A stretch of 5,500 nucleotides of DNA. Origin: an uncultured Alphaproteobacteria bacterium. GTDB lineage: Bacteria; Pseudomonadota; Alphaproteobacteria; Rhizobiales; Hyphomicrobiaceae. The notes below the pieces were generated by a model. That model searched no databases, was not told the origin of the DNA, and saw nothing but the letters and a program-made list of their open reading frames with translations. The stretch is taken from the NCBI GenBank assembly GCA_937950105.1, contig CALFEM010000295.1, positions 1 through 5,500 on the forward strand. The letters run 5' to 3'. The translations under genes were made by a program, and so were the position numbers. This document shows positions 1-5,500 of this stretch, in pieces (position 1 is the stretch's first letter; every line of letters starts with the position of its first letter).

Positions 1-45
1 CTCAGCCCCGTATGCCTCAGCCACATATCCCTCAGCCGCATTTGG
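1..45. repeat. Degenerate 15-bp tandem repeat, three copies, spanning the nrdJ stop codon
   Basis: Three consecutive 15-bp units start at 1, 16 and 31. Each begins with the same heptamer, ctcagcc. Units 1 and 2 agree at 12 of 15 positions, and units 2 and 3 at 11 of 15. On the minus strand the unit ends in GGCTGAG, so each copy carries a TGA in the reductase frame. The copy at 31-45 holds the real stop and the last codons (Lys-Cys-Gly-stop). Reading on gives Gly-Ile-Cys-Gly-stop, then Gly-Ile-Arg-Gly-stop. The array reaches the window edge, so more copies may lie outside. It looks like local duplication of the gene end; a function is not evident. Confidence 0.6.
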
Positions 46-2707
46 CGAAGCCGCAGTCGCGGCAGATCCAGCACCCCTCCTGCCGCTCCAGATGCGGCGA
101 CGAGCAGCGCGGGCAGAACGAGATGCGGCGCGGTTCCGGCCGGGCTGCCGCCGACGCTGCCGAAACCATCGCCGGGTTGGTGCCGCCGGCGGAGCCCGAC
201 GACCTCCCTGCACCACCGCCCGCCTCCGCGGCGGCGCCACCCGCCGACCCCGAAACCGCACCCGCACGCCTATCCGCGCCCGTGGCCACCCCGGAGCCTG
301 ACCGGGACTCCGCGCCCGAGCGTCGACGTCCCGATCGGGCCGACGACGCACGCTCGTCGAATGCCGCGTCGGCAGGCGCCTGCACGAGACGTTGCACGGA
401 CACATCCGCGGCGTCCTCGTAGGACGTACCCGGCAAGTCGGCATCGGCCGGGCGGAAGCCGATCCCGACCAGATGCCGCTCTATGATGCCGCCGATGGCG
501 GCGAGAAGGCTCGGCACATAGCGCCCCTCCATCCACTGGCCACCCTGCGGGTCGAACACCGCCTTCAGCTCCTCGGCGACGAACGAGACGTCGCCGCCAC
601 GGCGGAACACGGCGCTGATCATGCGCGTCAGGGCCACCGTCCACGCATAGTGCTCGAGGTTGCGGGTGTTGATGAAGATCTCGAACGGCCGCCGCCGCCC
701 GTCGCGCTCGATGTCGTTGATGGTGACGTAAATGGCGTGATCGCTGGCCGGCCAGCGCAGCTTGTAGGTGAAGCCCTGCAGGACGGGATCGCGCTCGAGC
801 GGTGGCGCCATGTAGACGACGCCGGCCGGAGTGCGCCGCAACAGCGCCCCGGATACGCGCTCGGCCTGCACCCGCTCTATCGTGGCGGCGACATCCGGTG
901 CCGGCTCGGCAGGAGCCCCCGGTGTATCGGCGACTTCCACAGACTGCTCGCGGGGCGCGGCGGAGGGCGCATCCGCGCCGGCCCCCTGTGCTGCCGCCGC
1001 ATCGACCGACTCGAGCACGGCCCCGGTGACAAGGTTCGGACGATAGGTCGTGCAGCCCTTGAGCCCATGCGCGTCGGCGTCGAGATAGATGGCCTCGAAG
1101 GCCTCGAAGGAAATGTCGGCCGGGACGTTGATGGTCTTCGAGATCGAGCTGTCGACGTGGCGCTGGATCGCCGCCTGCATGGCGATGTGAGCCGAGGGCG
1201 GCAGTTCGCGCGCCGTCACGAACGCGGGCGGCAGTGCCACGCCTTCGCCATGCTCGCGGCGGAACCGGGCATAGGCATAATCCTCGACCAACTGCTCGCG
1301 CCGCTCCCCTCCCTCGTCGAGCACGTGCCGGCGATAGCGCAGATCGTAGATCGGCTCGATACCGCTCGACACGTTGCCGGCCAGCAGCGAAATGGTCCCG
1401 GTCGGCGCAACCGACGTCAGGCAGCCATTGCGGATGCCGTTCTTCGCGATCGCCTTGCGCACGTCGGCGTCGAGCCCCTGCACGAAGGGAGCCGCAAGAA
1501 ACGCCGCCTCGTCGTAGAGCGGGAAGGCGCCCTTCTCTGCCGCGAGTTCGGCACTCGTCCGGTAGGCGGTGGCGGAGATCGCCGCCATCCAGCGCGCGGC
1601 GAGCGAGCGCGCCGCGGCGCTGTCGTAGTGCAGGCCGATGGCCGCCAGCGCGTCGGCTAGCCCGGTGACGCCGAGCCCGATGCGCCGCTTGGCATGGGCC
1701 TCGCGACGCTGCTCGGCGAGCGGATAGCGGGCGACGTCGATGATGTCGTCGAGCAGGCGCACGGCGACCGCCACCCGCCGCTGCAGCCGCGACAAGTCGA
1801 TCGCCGCCTCCGGCGTGAACGGCTTCTCCACCAGCGCCATCAGGTTGATGGAGCCGAGCAGACACGCACCGAAGGGCGGCAACGGCTGCTCTCCGCACGG
1901 GTTGGTGGCGCTGATCTCTTCACAGTAGCGCAGGTTGTTCATGGCGTTGACGCGATCGATGAAGATCACGCCCGGCTCGGCGTAGTCGTAGGTCGAGCGC
2001 ATGATGCGATGCCAGAGATCGCGCGCACGCACGGTCCGGTAGACCTCCCCCCCGAACACCAGCGGCCAGTCCGCGTCGGCGCGCACCGCCGCCAGGAATG
2101 CATTGCTGACGAGGACCGAGAGATTGAAATTGCGCAGCCGCCCCGCTTCCGACTTCGCGGCGATGAAGAGCTCGATGTCGGGATGATCGGCGCGCATGGT
2201 CGCCATCATGGCGCCGCGACGCTGCCCCGCCGACATGATGGTGCGGCACATGGCGTCCCACACGTCCATGAACGTGACCGGACCCGAGGCGTCCGCCCCG
2301 ATGCTGCGCACCAGCGCGCCGCGCGGACGCAAGGTCGAGAAATCCATGCCGACGCCGCCGCCCGCCTGCATGGTCATCGCCGCGTCCTTGACGGCGTCGA
2401 AGATCGAGCCGAGATCGTCCTCGATACGACCCATGACGAAGCAGTTGAACAGCGTCACCGCACGCCCGGTGCCGACACCGGCGAGGATGCGCCCTGCGGG
2501 AATGAACTCGAGCCCGGCCATGGCGTCGTGGAATTCAGCCGCCCACCGCGCCTTTGCCTTGCGCCCCTTTTCGGCCGCCGCTGCCGCCTCGGCGACGCGC
2601 GTCAGTGTCTCGGCGAGCGTCGCCTCGGACGACCCGTCAGGCCGCCTGAAGCGATATTTCCGACGCCAGATGTCCTCGGCGATCGCAGCATTGAAGACGG
2701 TGGCCAT
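32..2707 (-). CDS. nrdJ: Adenosylcobalamin-dependent (class II) ribonucleotide reductase, TSCPD-domain type
   Basis: This cytosolic enzyme reduces ribonucleotides to deoxyribonucleotides, using a cobalamin-generated thiyl radical and therefore working with or without oxygen. The catalytic barrel carries the expected residues. Cys89 (FNCFV) and Cys282 (GACLLGSINL) fit the redox-active pair. The NPCGE motif at 269-273 supplies Asn269, the radical Cys271 and Glu273, and PTGTIS lies at 435-440. An Ala/Pro-rich linker (about 565-610) leads to a TSCPD-like domain (about 625-750). A Ser/Gly/Ala/Arg-rich linker (about 784-858) then leads to a tail with Cys865, 868, 879, 882, 885 and 890, expected to relay electrons to the active site. 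The length of 891 residues is complete, and shorter than the roughly 1,200-residue NrdJ common in Hyphomicrobiales; the N-terminus (IAEDIWRRKYRF) also resembles a different subfamily from memory. The ATG follows a GAGG Shine-Dalgarno. The gene lies 58 bp after plsC. The class II assignment is firm; the symbol is less so, since nrdZ is used for some short forms. Confidence 0.95.
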   Translation of the reverse strand: MATVFNAAIAEDIWRRKYRFRRPDGSSEATLAETLTRVAEAAAAAEKGRKAKARWAAEFHDAMAGLEFIPAGRILAGVGTGRAVTLFNCFVMGRIEDDLGSIFDAVKDAAMTMQAGGGVGMDFSTLRPRGALVRSIGADASGPVTFMDVWDAMCRTIMSAGQRRGAMMATMRADHPDIELFIAAKSEAGRLRNFNLSVLVSNAFLAAVRADADWPLVFGGEVYRTVRARDLWHRIMRSTYDYAEPGVIFIDRVNAMNNLRYCEEISATNPCGEQPLPPFGACLLGSINLMALVEKPFTPEAAIDLSRLQRRVAVAVRLLDDIIDVARYPLAEQRREAHAKRRIGLGVTGLADALAAIGLHYDSAAARSLAARWMAAISATAYRTSAELAAEKGAFPLYDEAAFLAAPFVQGLDADVRKAIAKNGIRNGCLTSVAPTGTISLLAGNVSSGIEPIYDLRYRRHVLDEGGERREQLVEDYAYARFRREHGEGVALPPAFVTARELPPSAHIAMQAAIQRHVDSSISKTINVPADISFEAFEAIYLDADAHGLKGCTTYRPNLVTGAVLESVDAAAAQGAGADAPSAAPREQSVEVADTPGAPAEPAPDVAATIERVQAERVSGALLRRTPAGVVYMAPPLERDPVLQGFTYKLRWPASDHAIYVTINDIERDGRRRPFEIFINTRNLEHYAWTVALTRMISAVFRRGGDVSFVAEELKAVFDPQGGQWMEGRYVPSLLAAIGGIIERHLVGIGFRPADADLPGTSYEDAADVSVQRLVQAPADAAFDERASSARSGRRRSGAESRSGSGVATGADRRAGAVSGSAGGAAAEAGGGAGRSSGSAGGTNPAMVSAASAAARPEPRRISFCPRCSSPHLERQEGCWICRDCGFAKCG

Positions 2708-2713
2708 CGGCGA

Positions 2714-2717
2714 CCTC
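2714..2717 (-). promoter_or_regulatory. Shine-Dalgarno of nrdJ
   Basis: GAGG on the minus strand lies six bases before the ATG at 2707. This supports that start, and the N-terminal sequence also reads as a natural beginning for this reductase subfamily. Confidence 0.7.
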
Positions 2718-2720
2718 GAA

Positions 2721-2738
2721 CCGGGGAATTACACCCGG
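2721..2738 (-). repeat. Short inverted repeat in the nrdJ leader
   Basis: CCGGG and CCCGG form a perfect 5-bp stem around an 8-base AT-rich loop. It sits between the candidate -10 element and the Shine-Dalgarno, so it would fall at or just after the transcription start. It could be an operator or a small mRNA hairpin, or chance in G+C-rich DNA. There is no T-run, so it is not an intrinsic terminator. Confidence 0.25.
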
Positions 2739-2740
2739 CT

Positions 2741-2769
2741 AATCTAGGCCCGCGCTCACGACAAGTCAA
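2741..2769 (-). promoter_or_regulatory. Candidate sigma-70-type promoter for nrdJ
   Basis: On the minus strand TTGACT (2769-2764, 5 of 6 to TTGACA) is followed by a 17-base spacer and TAGATT (2746-2741, 4 of 6 to TATAAT). Transcription would start near 2734, giving a leader of about 27 bases that contains the Shine-Dalgarno. The -35 box overlaps the plsC stop codon. Optimal spacing and position make this the best promoter-like match I found, and it suggests nrdJ can be transcribed independently of plsC. It is a consensus match only. Confidence 0.45.
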
Positions 2770-3557
2770 CGATTGTTCGCTTCTTGTTCTGTCTTGGTTT
2801 CAGCATAGTCGTAGGGCATCTGTCCGATGCGTGCGACCGCCGGGTCGCAAGCCTCCTCGACCAGCCGGGCCGTCGCCGCCTCGATGCGCTCCTGCAGCTC
2901 GCGCTTGAACCTCTTGCGGTCCATGCCCGGCGGCATCGGCGGCAGGATCTCGACGACGATCGTTCCCGGACGGCGCAGCCAGCTGCGGCGCGGCCAGAAC
3001 ACGCCGGAGTTCAGCGCCAGCGGTATGCACGGCAATGCGAGTGCTTCATAGAGGGCGATGGCGCCCGGCTTGTAGTCGGGCGGCGCACCCGGAGCGCGGC
3101 GAGTACCTTCGGGGAAGATGACGATCTCGCGCCCGGCAGCGGCGCGGTCCCTCGCGTCGGCGATCAGTCGCTTGAGGGCCGACGGCCCGCGCTCGCGCTG
3201 AACGAAGATGTGGCGGAACTTGTGGCTGAACCAGCCATAGAGCGGGATCCAGCCGAGTTCGGCTTTCATCACCATCGCCGGATCGCGAAACAGCGTGATG
3301 AGCGCGAACGTATCCCACGCCGACTGGTGCTTGGCGGCGACCAGCACGGCACCTGCCGGCAAATTCTCGCGCCCGCGCACCTCGAGGCGGGTGCCGGCGA
3401 TCAGCCGCAACCACCACAGCGAAGCGTGTGCGTGGGCCTTGAGGCCCAGCATCGCCCAGCGCCGCGGCCCGAGCAGCAGCGGCGAGCCGAGGACGAGGAA
3501 CACGGCGGTATTGACGTAGAATACGACAGCGAACAGCAGGGAGCGGACGACGAGCAT
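2766..3557 (-). CDS. plsC: 1-acyl-sn-glycerol-3-phosphate acyltransferase (PlsC/LPLAT family)
   Basis: The predicted role is to acylate lysophosphatidic acid to phosphatidic acid at the inner membrane, the second acylation of phospholipid synthesis. The four acyltransferase blocks are in order: catalytic HX4D (His77, Asp82 in HQSAWD), a substrate-binding block with ELGWIPLYG at 100-108, FPEGTR at 148-153, and the Pro-Leu block at 179-180. A hydrophobic N-terminal segment (about 5-30) should anchor it in the membrane. The 263 residues are normal for the family. The ATG gives a natural hydrophobic N-terminus and no in-frame ATG, GTG or TTG was seen just upstream, but no clear Shine-Dalgarno precedes it. 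It lies 97 bp after the DUF218 gene and 58 bp before nrdJ. The family is certain. Related LPLAT proteins acylate other lipids, such as ornithine lipids, so the exact acceptor is inferred. Confidence 0.9.
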   Translation of the reverse strand: MLVVRSLLFAVVFYVNTAVFLVLGSPLLLGPRRWAMLGLKAHAHASLWWLRLIAGTRLEVRGRENLPAGAVLVAAKHQSAWDTFALITLFRDPAMVMKAELGWIPLYGWFSHKFRHIFVQRERGPSALKRLIADARDRAAAGREIVIFPEGTRRAPGAPPDYKPGAIALYEALALPCIPLALNSGVFWPRRSWLRRPGTIVVEILPPMPPGMDRKRFKRELQERIEAATARLVEEACDPAVARIGQMPYDYAETKTEQEANNR

Positions 3558-3585
3558 GGAGCGGTGTCGCTTTCGGCGAATGAAG

Positions 3586-3606
3586 GACGCCCCTTCGCGG
3601 GGTGCC
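3586..3606 (-). other. Hairpin between the DUF218 gene and plsC
   Basis: CCCC (3590-3593) and GGGG (3599-3602) flank a 5-base loop. On the minus-strand RNA the stem extends past one A-C mismatch with two or three further pairs, including a G-U. No T-run follows, so termination is unlikely. It might slow polymerase or stabilise the mRNA end. The rest of the 97-bp gap shows nothing convincing. Confidence 0.25.
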
Positions 3607-3654
3607 CATCAATGTCGTGATTGCCGAACGAGATCAAGCAAGGCCGCGCCTGCC

Positions 3655-4317
3655 TCAGTCCCGGGCGTTGGCGACGGCTGGCGGCAGCGGCGCTCCTGCG
3701 GTGGCCGAACTCGACTGCCAGCGTCCGAGGGTTCGCGCGGCGGCGAGCCGGACGGCGGCCGGCAGCAGCTTCAGGTATTCCGACAGCAGGACGCGCGCGG
3801 TCCCCGGATGCAGCCACCACGCCTCTTCAGCGAAGTTCTTCGGCACCACGGCATGGGGGACGATGGTCACATCGGGCAGCACGCGCGCGAACTCGGCGAG
3901 GCTGCGCGGCACGTGGTAGTTCGAAGTGACGAGAATCAGGCTGGAAAAGCCGTGCCGCTCGGCCCAGGCGCGGGTTTCACTGGCGTTGCCGATGGTGTCC
4001 AACGCCTTGGTATCGACGTCGACGCAACAATCCAGCAGTGCCGGCGGAAGCCCGGTGATACGCTTCAGATCGGCGCGGGTGACACTTGGATGGACGCCGC
4101 TGATGAGCAGTCGCTTGCCGCGCTGCTGCTCGAGCAGGCGGGCGCCCTCGGCGATGCGGAATTCTGCCCCGGTGAGCACGACGATGGCGTCCGCCAGGGG
4201 CACCGCCCTGCTCGTCGGATCGCGCATCACGAAGCCGGTGAAGACGAGGAAGCCGAGCATCACCGCAGCGACACCGAATGCCGCCAGGACGACCAGAATG
4301 CTCACAGCCCGTCTCAT
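3655..4317 (-). CDS. YdcF/SanA/ElyC-like DUF218 membrane protein
   Basis: This is a 220-residue single-pass protein with a positively charged start (MRR) and one membrane helix (about 5-30), probably leaving the rest periplasmic. The DUF218 core shows ADAIVVLTGAEFRIAEGARLL (42-62 in two adjoining blocks), LLISGVHPS (70-78), DTIGNASETRAWA (107-119) and LILVTSNYHVPRS (127-139), the usual order of conserved blocks. Relatives are linked to envelope integrity and vancomycin sensitivity (SanA) or to peptidoglycan and envelope polysaccharide homeostasis (ElyC), but the biochemical reaction is unsettled. I chose the ATG at 4317 over an in-frame ATG at 4401 because a strong GGGAG lies six bases upstream and the protein then opens directly into its membrane anchor. 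An adjacent cysteine pair (Cys97-Cys98) is unusual for an exported domain. The gene sits between ftsX and plsC, consistent with an envelope role. Specific substrate unknown. Confidence 0.85.
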   Translation of the reverse strand: MRRAVSILVVLAAFGVAAVMLGFLVFTGFVMRDPTSRAVPLADAIVVLTGAEFRIAEGARLLEQQRGKRLLISGVHPSVTRADLKRITGLPPALLDCCVDVDTKALDTIGNASETRAWAERHGFSSLILVTSNYHVPRSLAEFARVLPDVTIVPHAVVPKNFAEEAWWLHPGTARVLLSEYLKLLPAAVRLAAARTLGRWQSSSATAGAPLPPAVANARD

Positions 4318-4323
4318 CGCTCG

Positions 4324-4328
4324 CTCCC
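4324..4328 (-). promoter_or_regulatory. Shine-Dalgarno fixing the DUF218 start
   Basis: GGGAG on the minus strand is spaced six bases from the ATG at 4317. It decides between that start and the upstream in-frame ATG at 4401, which would add 28 residues rich in Pro, Lys and Trp ahead of the membrane anchor. Confidence 0.7.
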
Positions 4329-4357
4329 ACCCGGGCAGCTTAGCTGATTTGCAGCGG

Positions 4358-4370
4358 GGCTTGGCAAGCC
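4358..4370. repeat. Short palindrome between ftsX and the DUF218 gene
   Basis: GGCTT and AAGCC form a perfect 5-bp stem with a 3-base centre (GGC). It lies about 40 bases upstream of the DUF218 start. It could be an operator or chance; no promoter boxes could be paired with it. Confidence 0.2.
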
Positions 4371-4409
4371 ATGACTTGGGCGGGTGAACAGGGGCAGGCA
4401 TCGGAACCG

Positions 4410-4427
4410 GGTCGCCGGCCCGCGACC
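4410..4427 (-). other. Hairpin just downstream of ftsX
   Basis: GGTCGC and GCGACC form a perfect 6-bp stem with a 6-base loop, starting 11 bases after the ftsX stop codon on the minus strand. The position suits a terminator or 3' stabiliser, but no run of T follows, so intrinsic termination is doubtful and read-through into the DUF218 gene is expected. Confidence 0.3.
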
Positions 4428-4438
4428 GCTGGTCAGCC

Positions 4439-5452
4439 TCAAACGCGCGTGTTGAGGATGCGATAGACGCCGAGCCGCGACGTCAGCATGCAGAGCGCAG
4501 CGATGACGACGACGACGATGATGAGCAGCACATAACCCGCCGCGTCGAGCGTGCCCGAGCCGATCATGCGGTGCATCTCGGCCAGCGTGACCGCACCCCC
4601 CCCGAGCAGTTGCACCACCCACGGCAGCGACAGGAACACCAGCATGGCCGAGACGGCGCCGACCAGCCCGGCGCGGATGCCGAGGCGGAGGAAGTGCTTC
4701 TCGAACTCGCGCGCGATGAAACGGTCGGTGGCGCCGACGAAATGCAGCACCTCGACGATCTCGCGGTTCGAGGCCATCGAGCTTTTCGTGGCCGAGATGA
4801 TGATGGCGGTCGTCGCCGCGCCGACCAGCAGCAGGATGGCGATGCCGCCGACCGCGAACGAGCGCATCACCGTGCGGATCTGCTGCTGCCACTGGCGGTG
4901 ATCGTCGAGCGTTACCGCCTTGAAAGACTGAGCGAGCTTCTTGCGCACGGCTTCGAGATCGGGCGGCGCGTTGCGATCGACCTCGACCGCGACGAGGCGC
5001 GGCACCGGAAGCGCCTTCCAGGCGTCCGAGCTGCCGAGCCACGGCTCCAGCAGATGCCCGGATTCCTCGAGGCTCAGCACCTGCACCGAGGCGATGCCCT
5101 TTTCGGCCGTCAGCATGGCGGCGACCGCGGCCACCGTCTTGTCGGTGTCGGCGCCGTCGCGCGGCTCGACCTGCACGGTGACTTCGCTGGCGACGTCCCG
5201 CAGCCAGGCGTCCGCCGACTGTTTCATCATGTAGACGGCGCCGGCCGTCAGGCAGGCGAGAAAGCACATGATGGAAATGACGAGTGTCAGCGAACTGCCG
5301 GTGACGGTGCCGGCCGGAACAATCGGCGCCGGCCCGCGCTTGGGGCCGGGGTCGGCGGCGGCGGGCCCGGCGCCGCGCGGCTCCGGCGCCTCGATGTGCG
5401 GGAGGCTGTCGGGCGGCGGCGCATAGTGCCCCGCTGGCTGGCCGCCGGTATA
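4439..5452 (-). CDS. ftsX: Cell division protein FtsX, 5' partial
   Basis: FtsX is the inner-membrane half of FtsEX, which couples ATP hydrolysis by FtsE to activation of septal peptidoglycan hydrolases. The genuine frame gives 337 residues. They comprise a Pro/Ala-rich cytoplasmic leader (1-52), TM1 (about 54-76), a periplasmic domain (about 77-198), TM2 (199-221), the conserved cytoplasmic stretch NREIVEVLHFVGATDRF (229-245), TM3 (260-284) and TM4 (305-324), ending ILNTRV. Four helices with the large loop after TM1 is the standard FtsX topology. The frame stays open to 5452, where adapter sequence begins, and no ATG, GTG or TTG occurs between 5452 and 5270, so the true start is missing. The first internal ATG (5269) lies inside TM1 and would break that helix. 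Given the usual family length of about 300-330, few residues are probably lost. ftsE would be expected immediately upstream, outside the window. Confidence 0.92.
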   Translation of the reverse strand, partial: YTGGQPAGHYAPPPDSLPHIEAPEPRGAGPAAADPGPKRGPAPIVPAGTVTGSSLTLVISIMCFLACLTAGAVYMMKQSADAWLRDVASEVTVQVEPRDGADTDKTVAAVAAMLTAEKGIASVQVLSLEESGHLLEPWLGSSDAWKALPVPRLVAVEVDRNAPPDLEAVRKKLAQSFKAVTLDDHRQWQQQIRTVMRSFAVGGIAILLLVGAATTAIIISATKSSMASNREIVEVLHFVGATDRFIAREFEKHFLRLGIRAGLVGAVSAMLVFLSLPWVVQLLGGGAVTLAEMHRMIGSGTLDAAGYVLLIIVVVVIAALCMLTSRLGVYRILNTRV

Positions 5453-5500
5453 AGATCGGAAGAGCGTCGCGTAGGGAAAGAGTGTAGATCTCGGTGGTCG
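5453..5500. other. Illumina TruSeq universal adapter contamination
   Basis: From AGATCGGAAGAGC at 5453 to the window end, the sequence equals the reverse complement of the TruSeq universal adapter over 48 bases, with one difference at 5470 (C where the adapter has T). This is library-construction sequence left in the assembly, not bacterial DNA. Because it runs to the last base, the contig probably ends here. Recognised from memory of the adapter sequence, not by a search. Confidence 0.97.

Noticed and set aside
12..422. Plus-strand Pro/Ala-rich open frame that looks like a disordered linker protein
   Set aside because: It is the reverse reading of the reductase linker and TSCPD end. The opposite frame encodes the conserved cysteine tail, so the plus-strand reading is a shadow.
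392..1660. Plus-strand open frame of 422 codons opposite nrdJ
   Set aside because: It mirrors the codon structure of the well-supported reductase and shows no domain or plausible Shine-Dalgarno of its own.
2708..2765. NrdR box or cobalamin riboswitch ahead of nrdJ
   Set aside because: Only an ACAC half-site is visible, without the paired palindromic boxes of NrdR. The 58-bp gap is too short for a B12 riboswitch.
1694..2908. Plus-strand open frame of 404 codons antisense to nrdJ and the end of plsC
   Set aside because: It is rich in Arg, His and Gly with no recognisable motif, and it overlaps two confidently identified genes. Long antisense open frames are expected in G+C-rich coding DNA.
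3558..3654. Promoter for plsC (TTGATC with a weak -10 near ATTGAT)
   Set aside because: The -10 matches at only two or three positions depending on spacing, which is no better than chance.
3655..4401. 248-residue version of the DUF218 protein starting at 4401
   Set aside because: The 4317 start has a strong Shine-Dalgarno and leads directly into the membrane anchor. The extra 28 residues have no family resemblance.
1..5500. Mobile element, defence system, CRISPR array, tRNA or rRNA
   Set aside because: No transposase, integrase, terminal inverted repeats, spaced direct repeats or RNA gene landmarks were seen. All four genes are core housekeeping or envelope functions.

Overview
The window is a stretch of G+C-rich bacterial chromosome (roughly two-thirds G+C by eye). 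Every credible gene lies on the minus strand, so transcription runs from high to low coordinates. Protein character and gene order suggest an alphaproteobacterium, most likely a Hyphomicrobiales relative. The clues are an FtsX with a Pro/Ala-rich cytoplasmic leader followed by a DUF218 (YdcF-like) protein and a PlsC-type acyltransferase, a neighbourhood I recall from that group. This placement is inference, because no rRNA or other marker is present.

Reading in the direction of transcription: (1) 5500-5453 is not genomic. It matches the Illumina TruSeq universal adapter (reverse complement) at 47 of 48 bases. (2) 5452-4439 is ftsX, the membrane subunit of the FtsEX divisome ABC complex, with its first codons lost at the adapter junction. 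(3) After a 121-bp gap with two small inverted repeats comes a 220-residue single-pass DUF218/YdcF-like protein (4317-3655). (4) After a 97-bp gap with one hairpin comes a 263-residue 1-acyl-sn-glycerol-3-phosphate acyltransferase (3557-2766). (5) After a 58-bp gap carrying a promoter-like element comes an 891-residue adenosylcobalamin-dependent class II ribonucleotide reductase (2707-32), complete to its cysteine-rich tail. (6) The last 45 bases of the strand hold a degenerate 15-bp tandem repeat that includes the reductase stop codon and repeats the in-frame TGA.

Functionally, ftsX, the DUF218 gene and plsC make a plausible cell-envelope cluster: septal peptidoglycan hydrolase control, envelope polysaccharide or wall homeostasis, and phosphatidic acid synthesis. 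The reductase supplies dNTPs and probably has its own promoter, so it may be a neighbour rather than a partner. No gene-free stretch exceeds about 120 bases. I saw no tRNA, rRNA, CRISPR array, transposase or att site, and no undescribed system. The clearest anomalies are the untrimmed adapter and the chimeric FtsX N-terminus it creates, then the repeat at the reductase stop codon.
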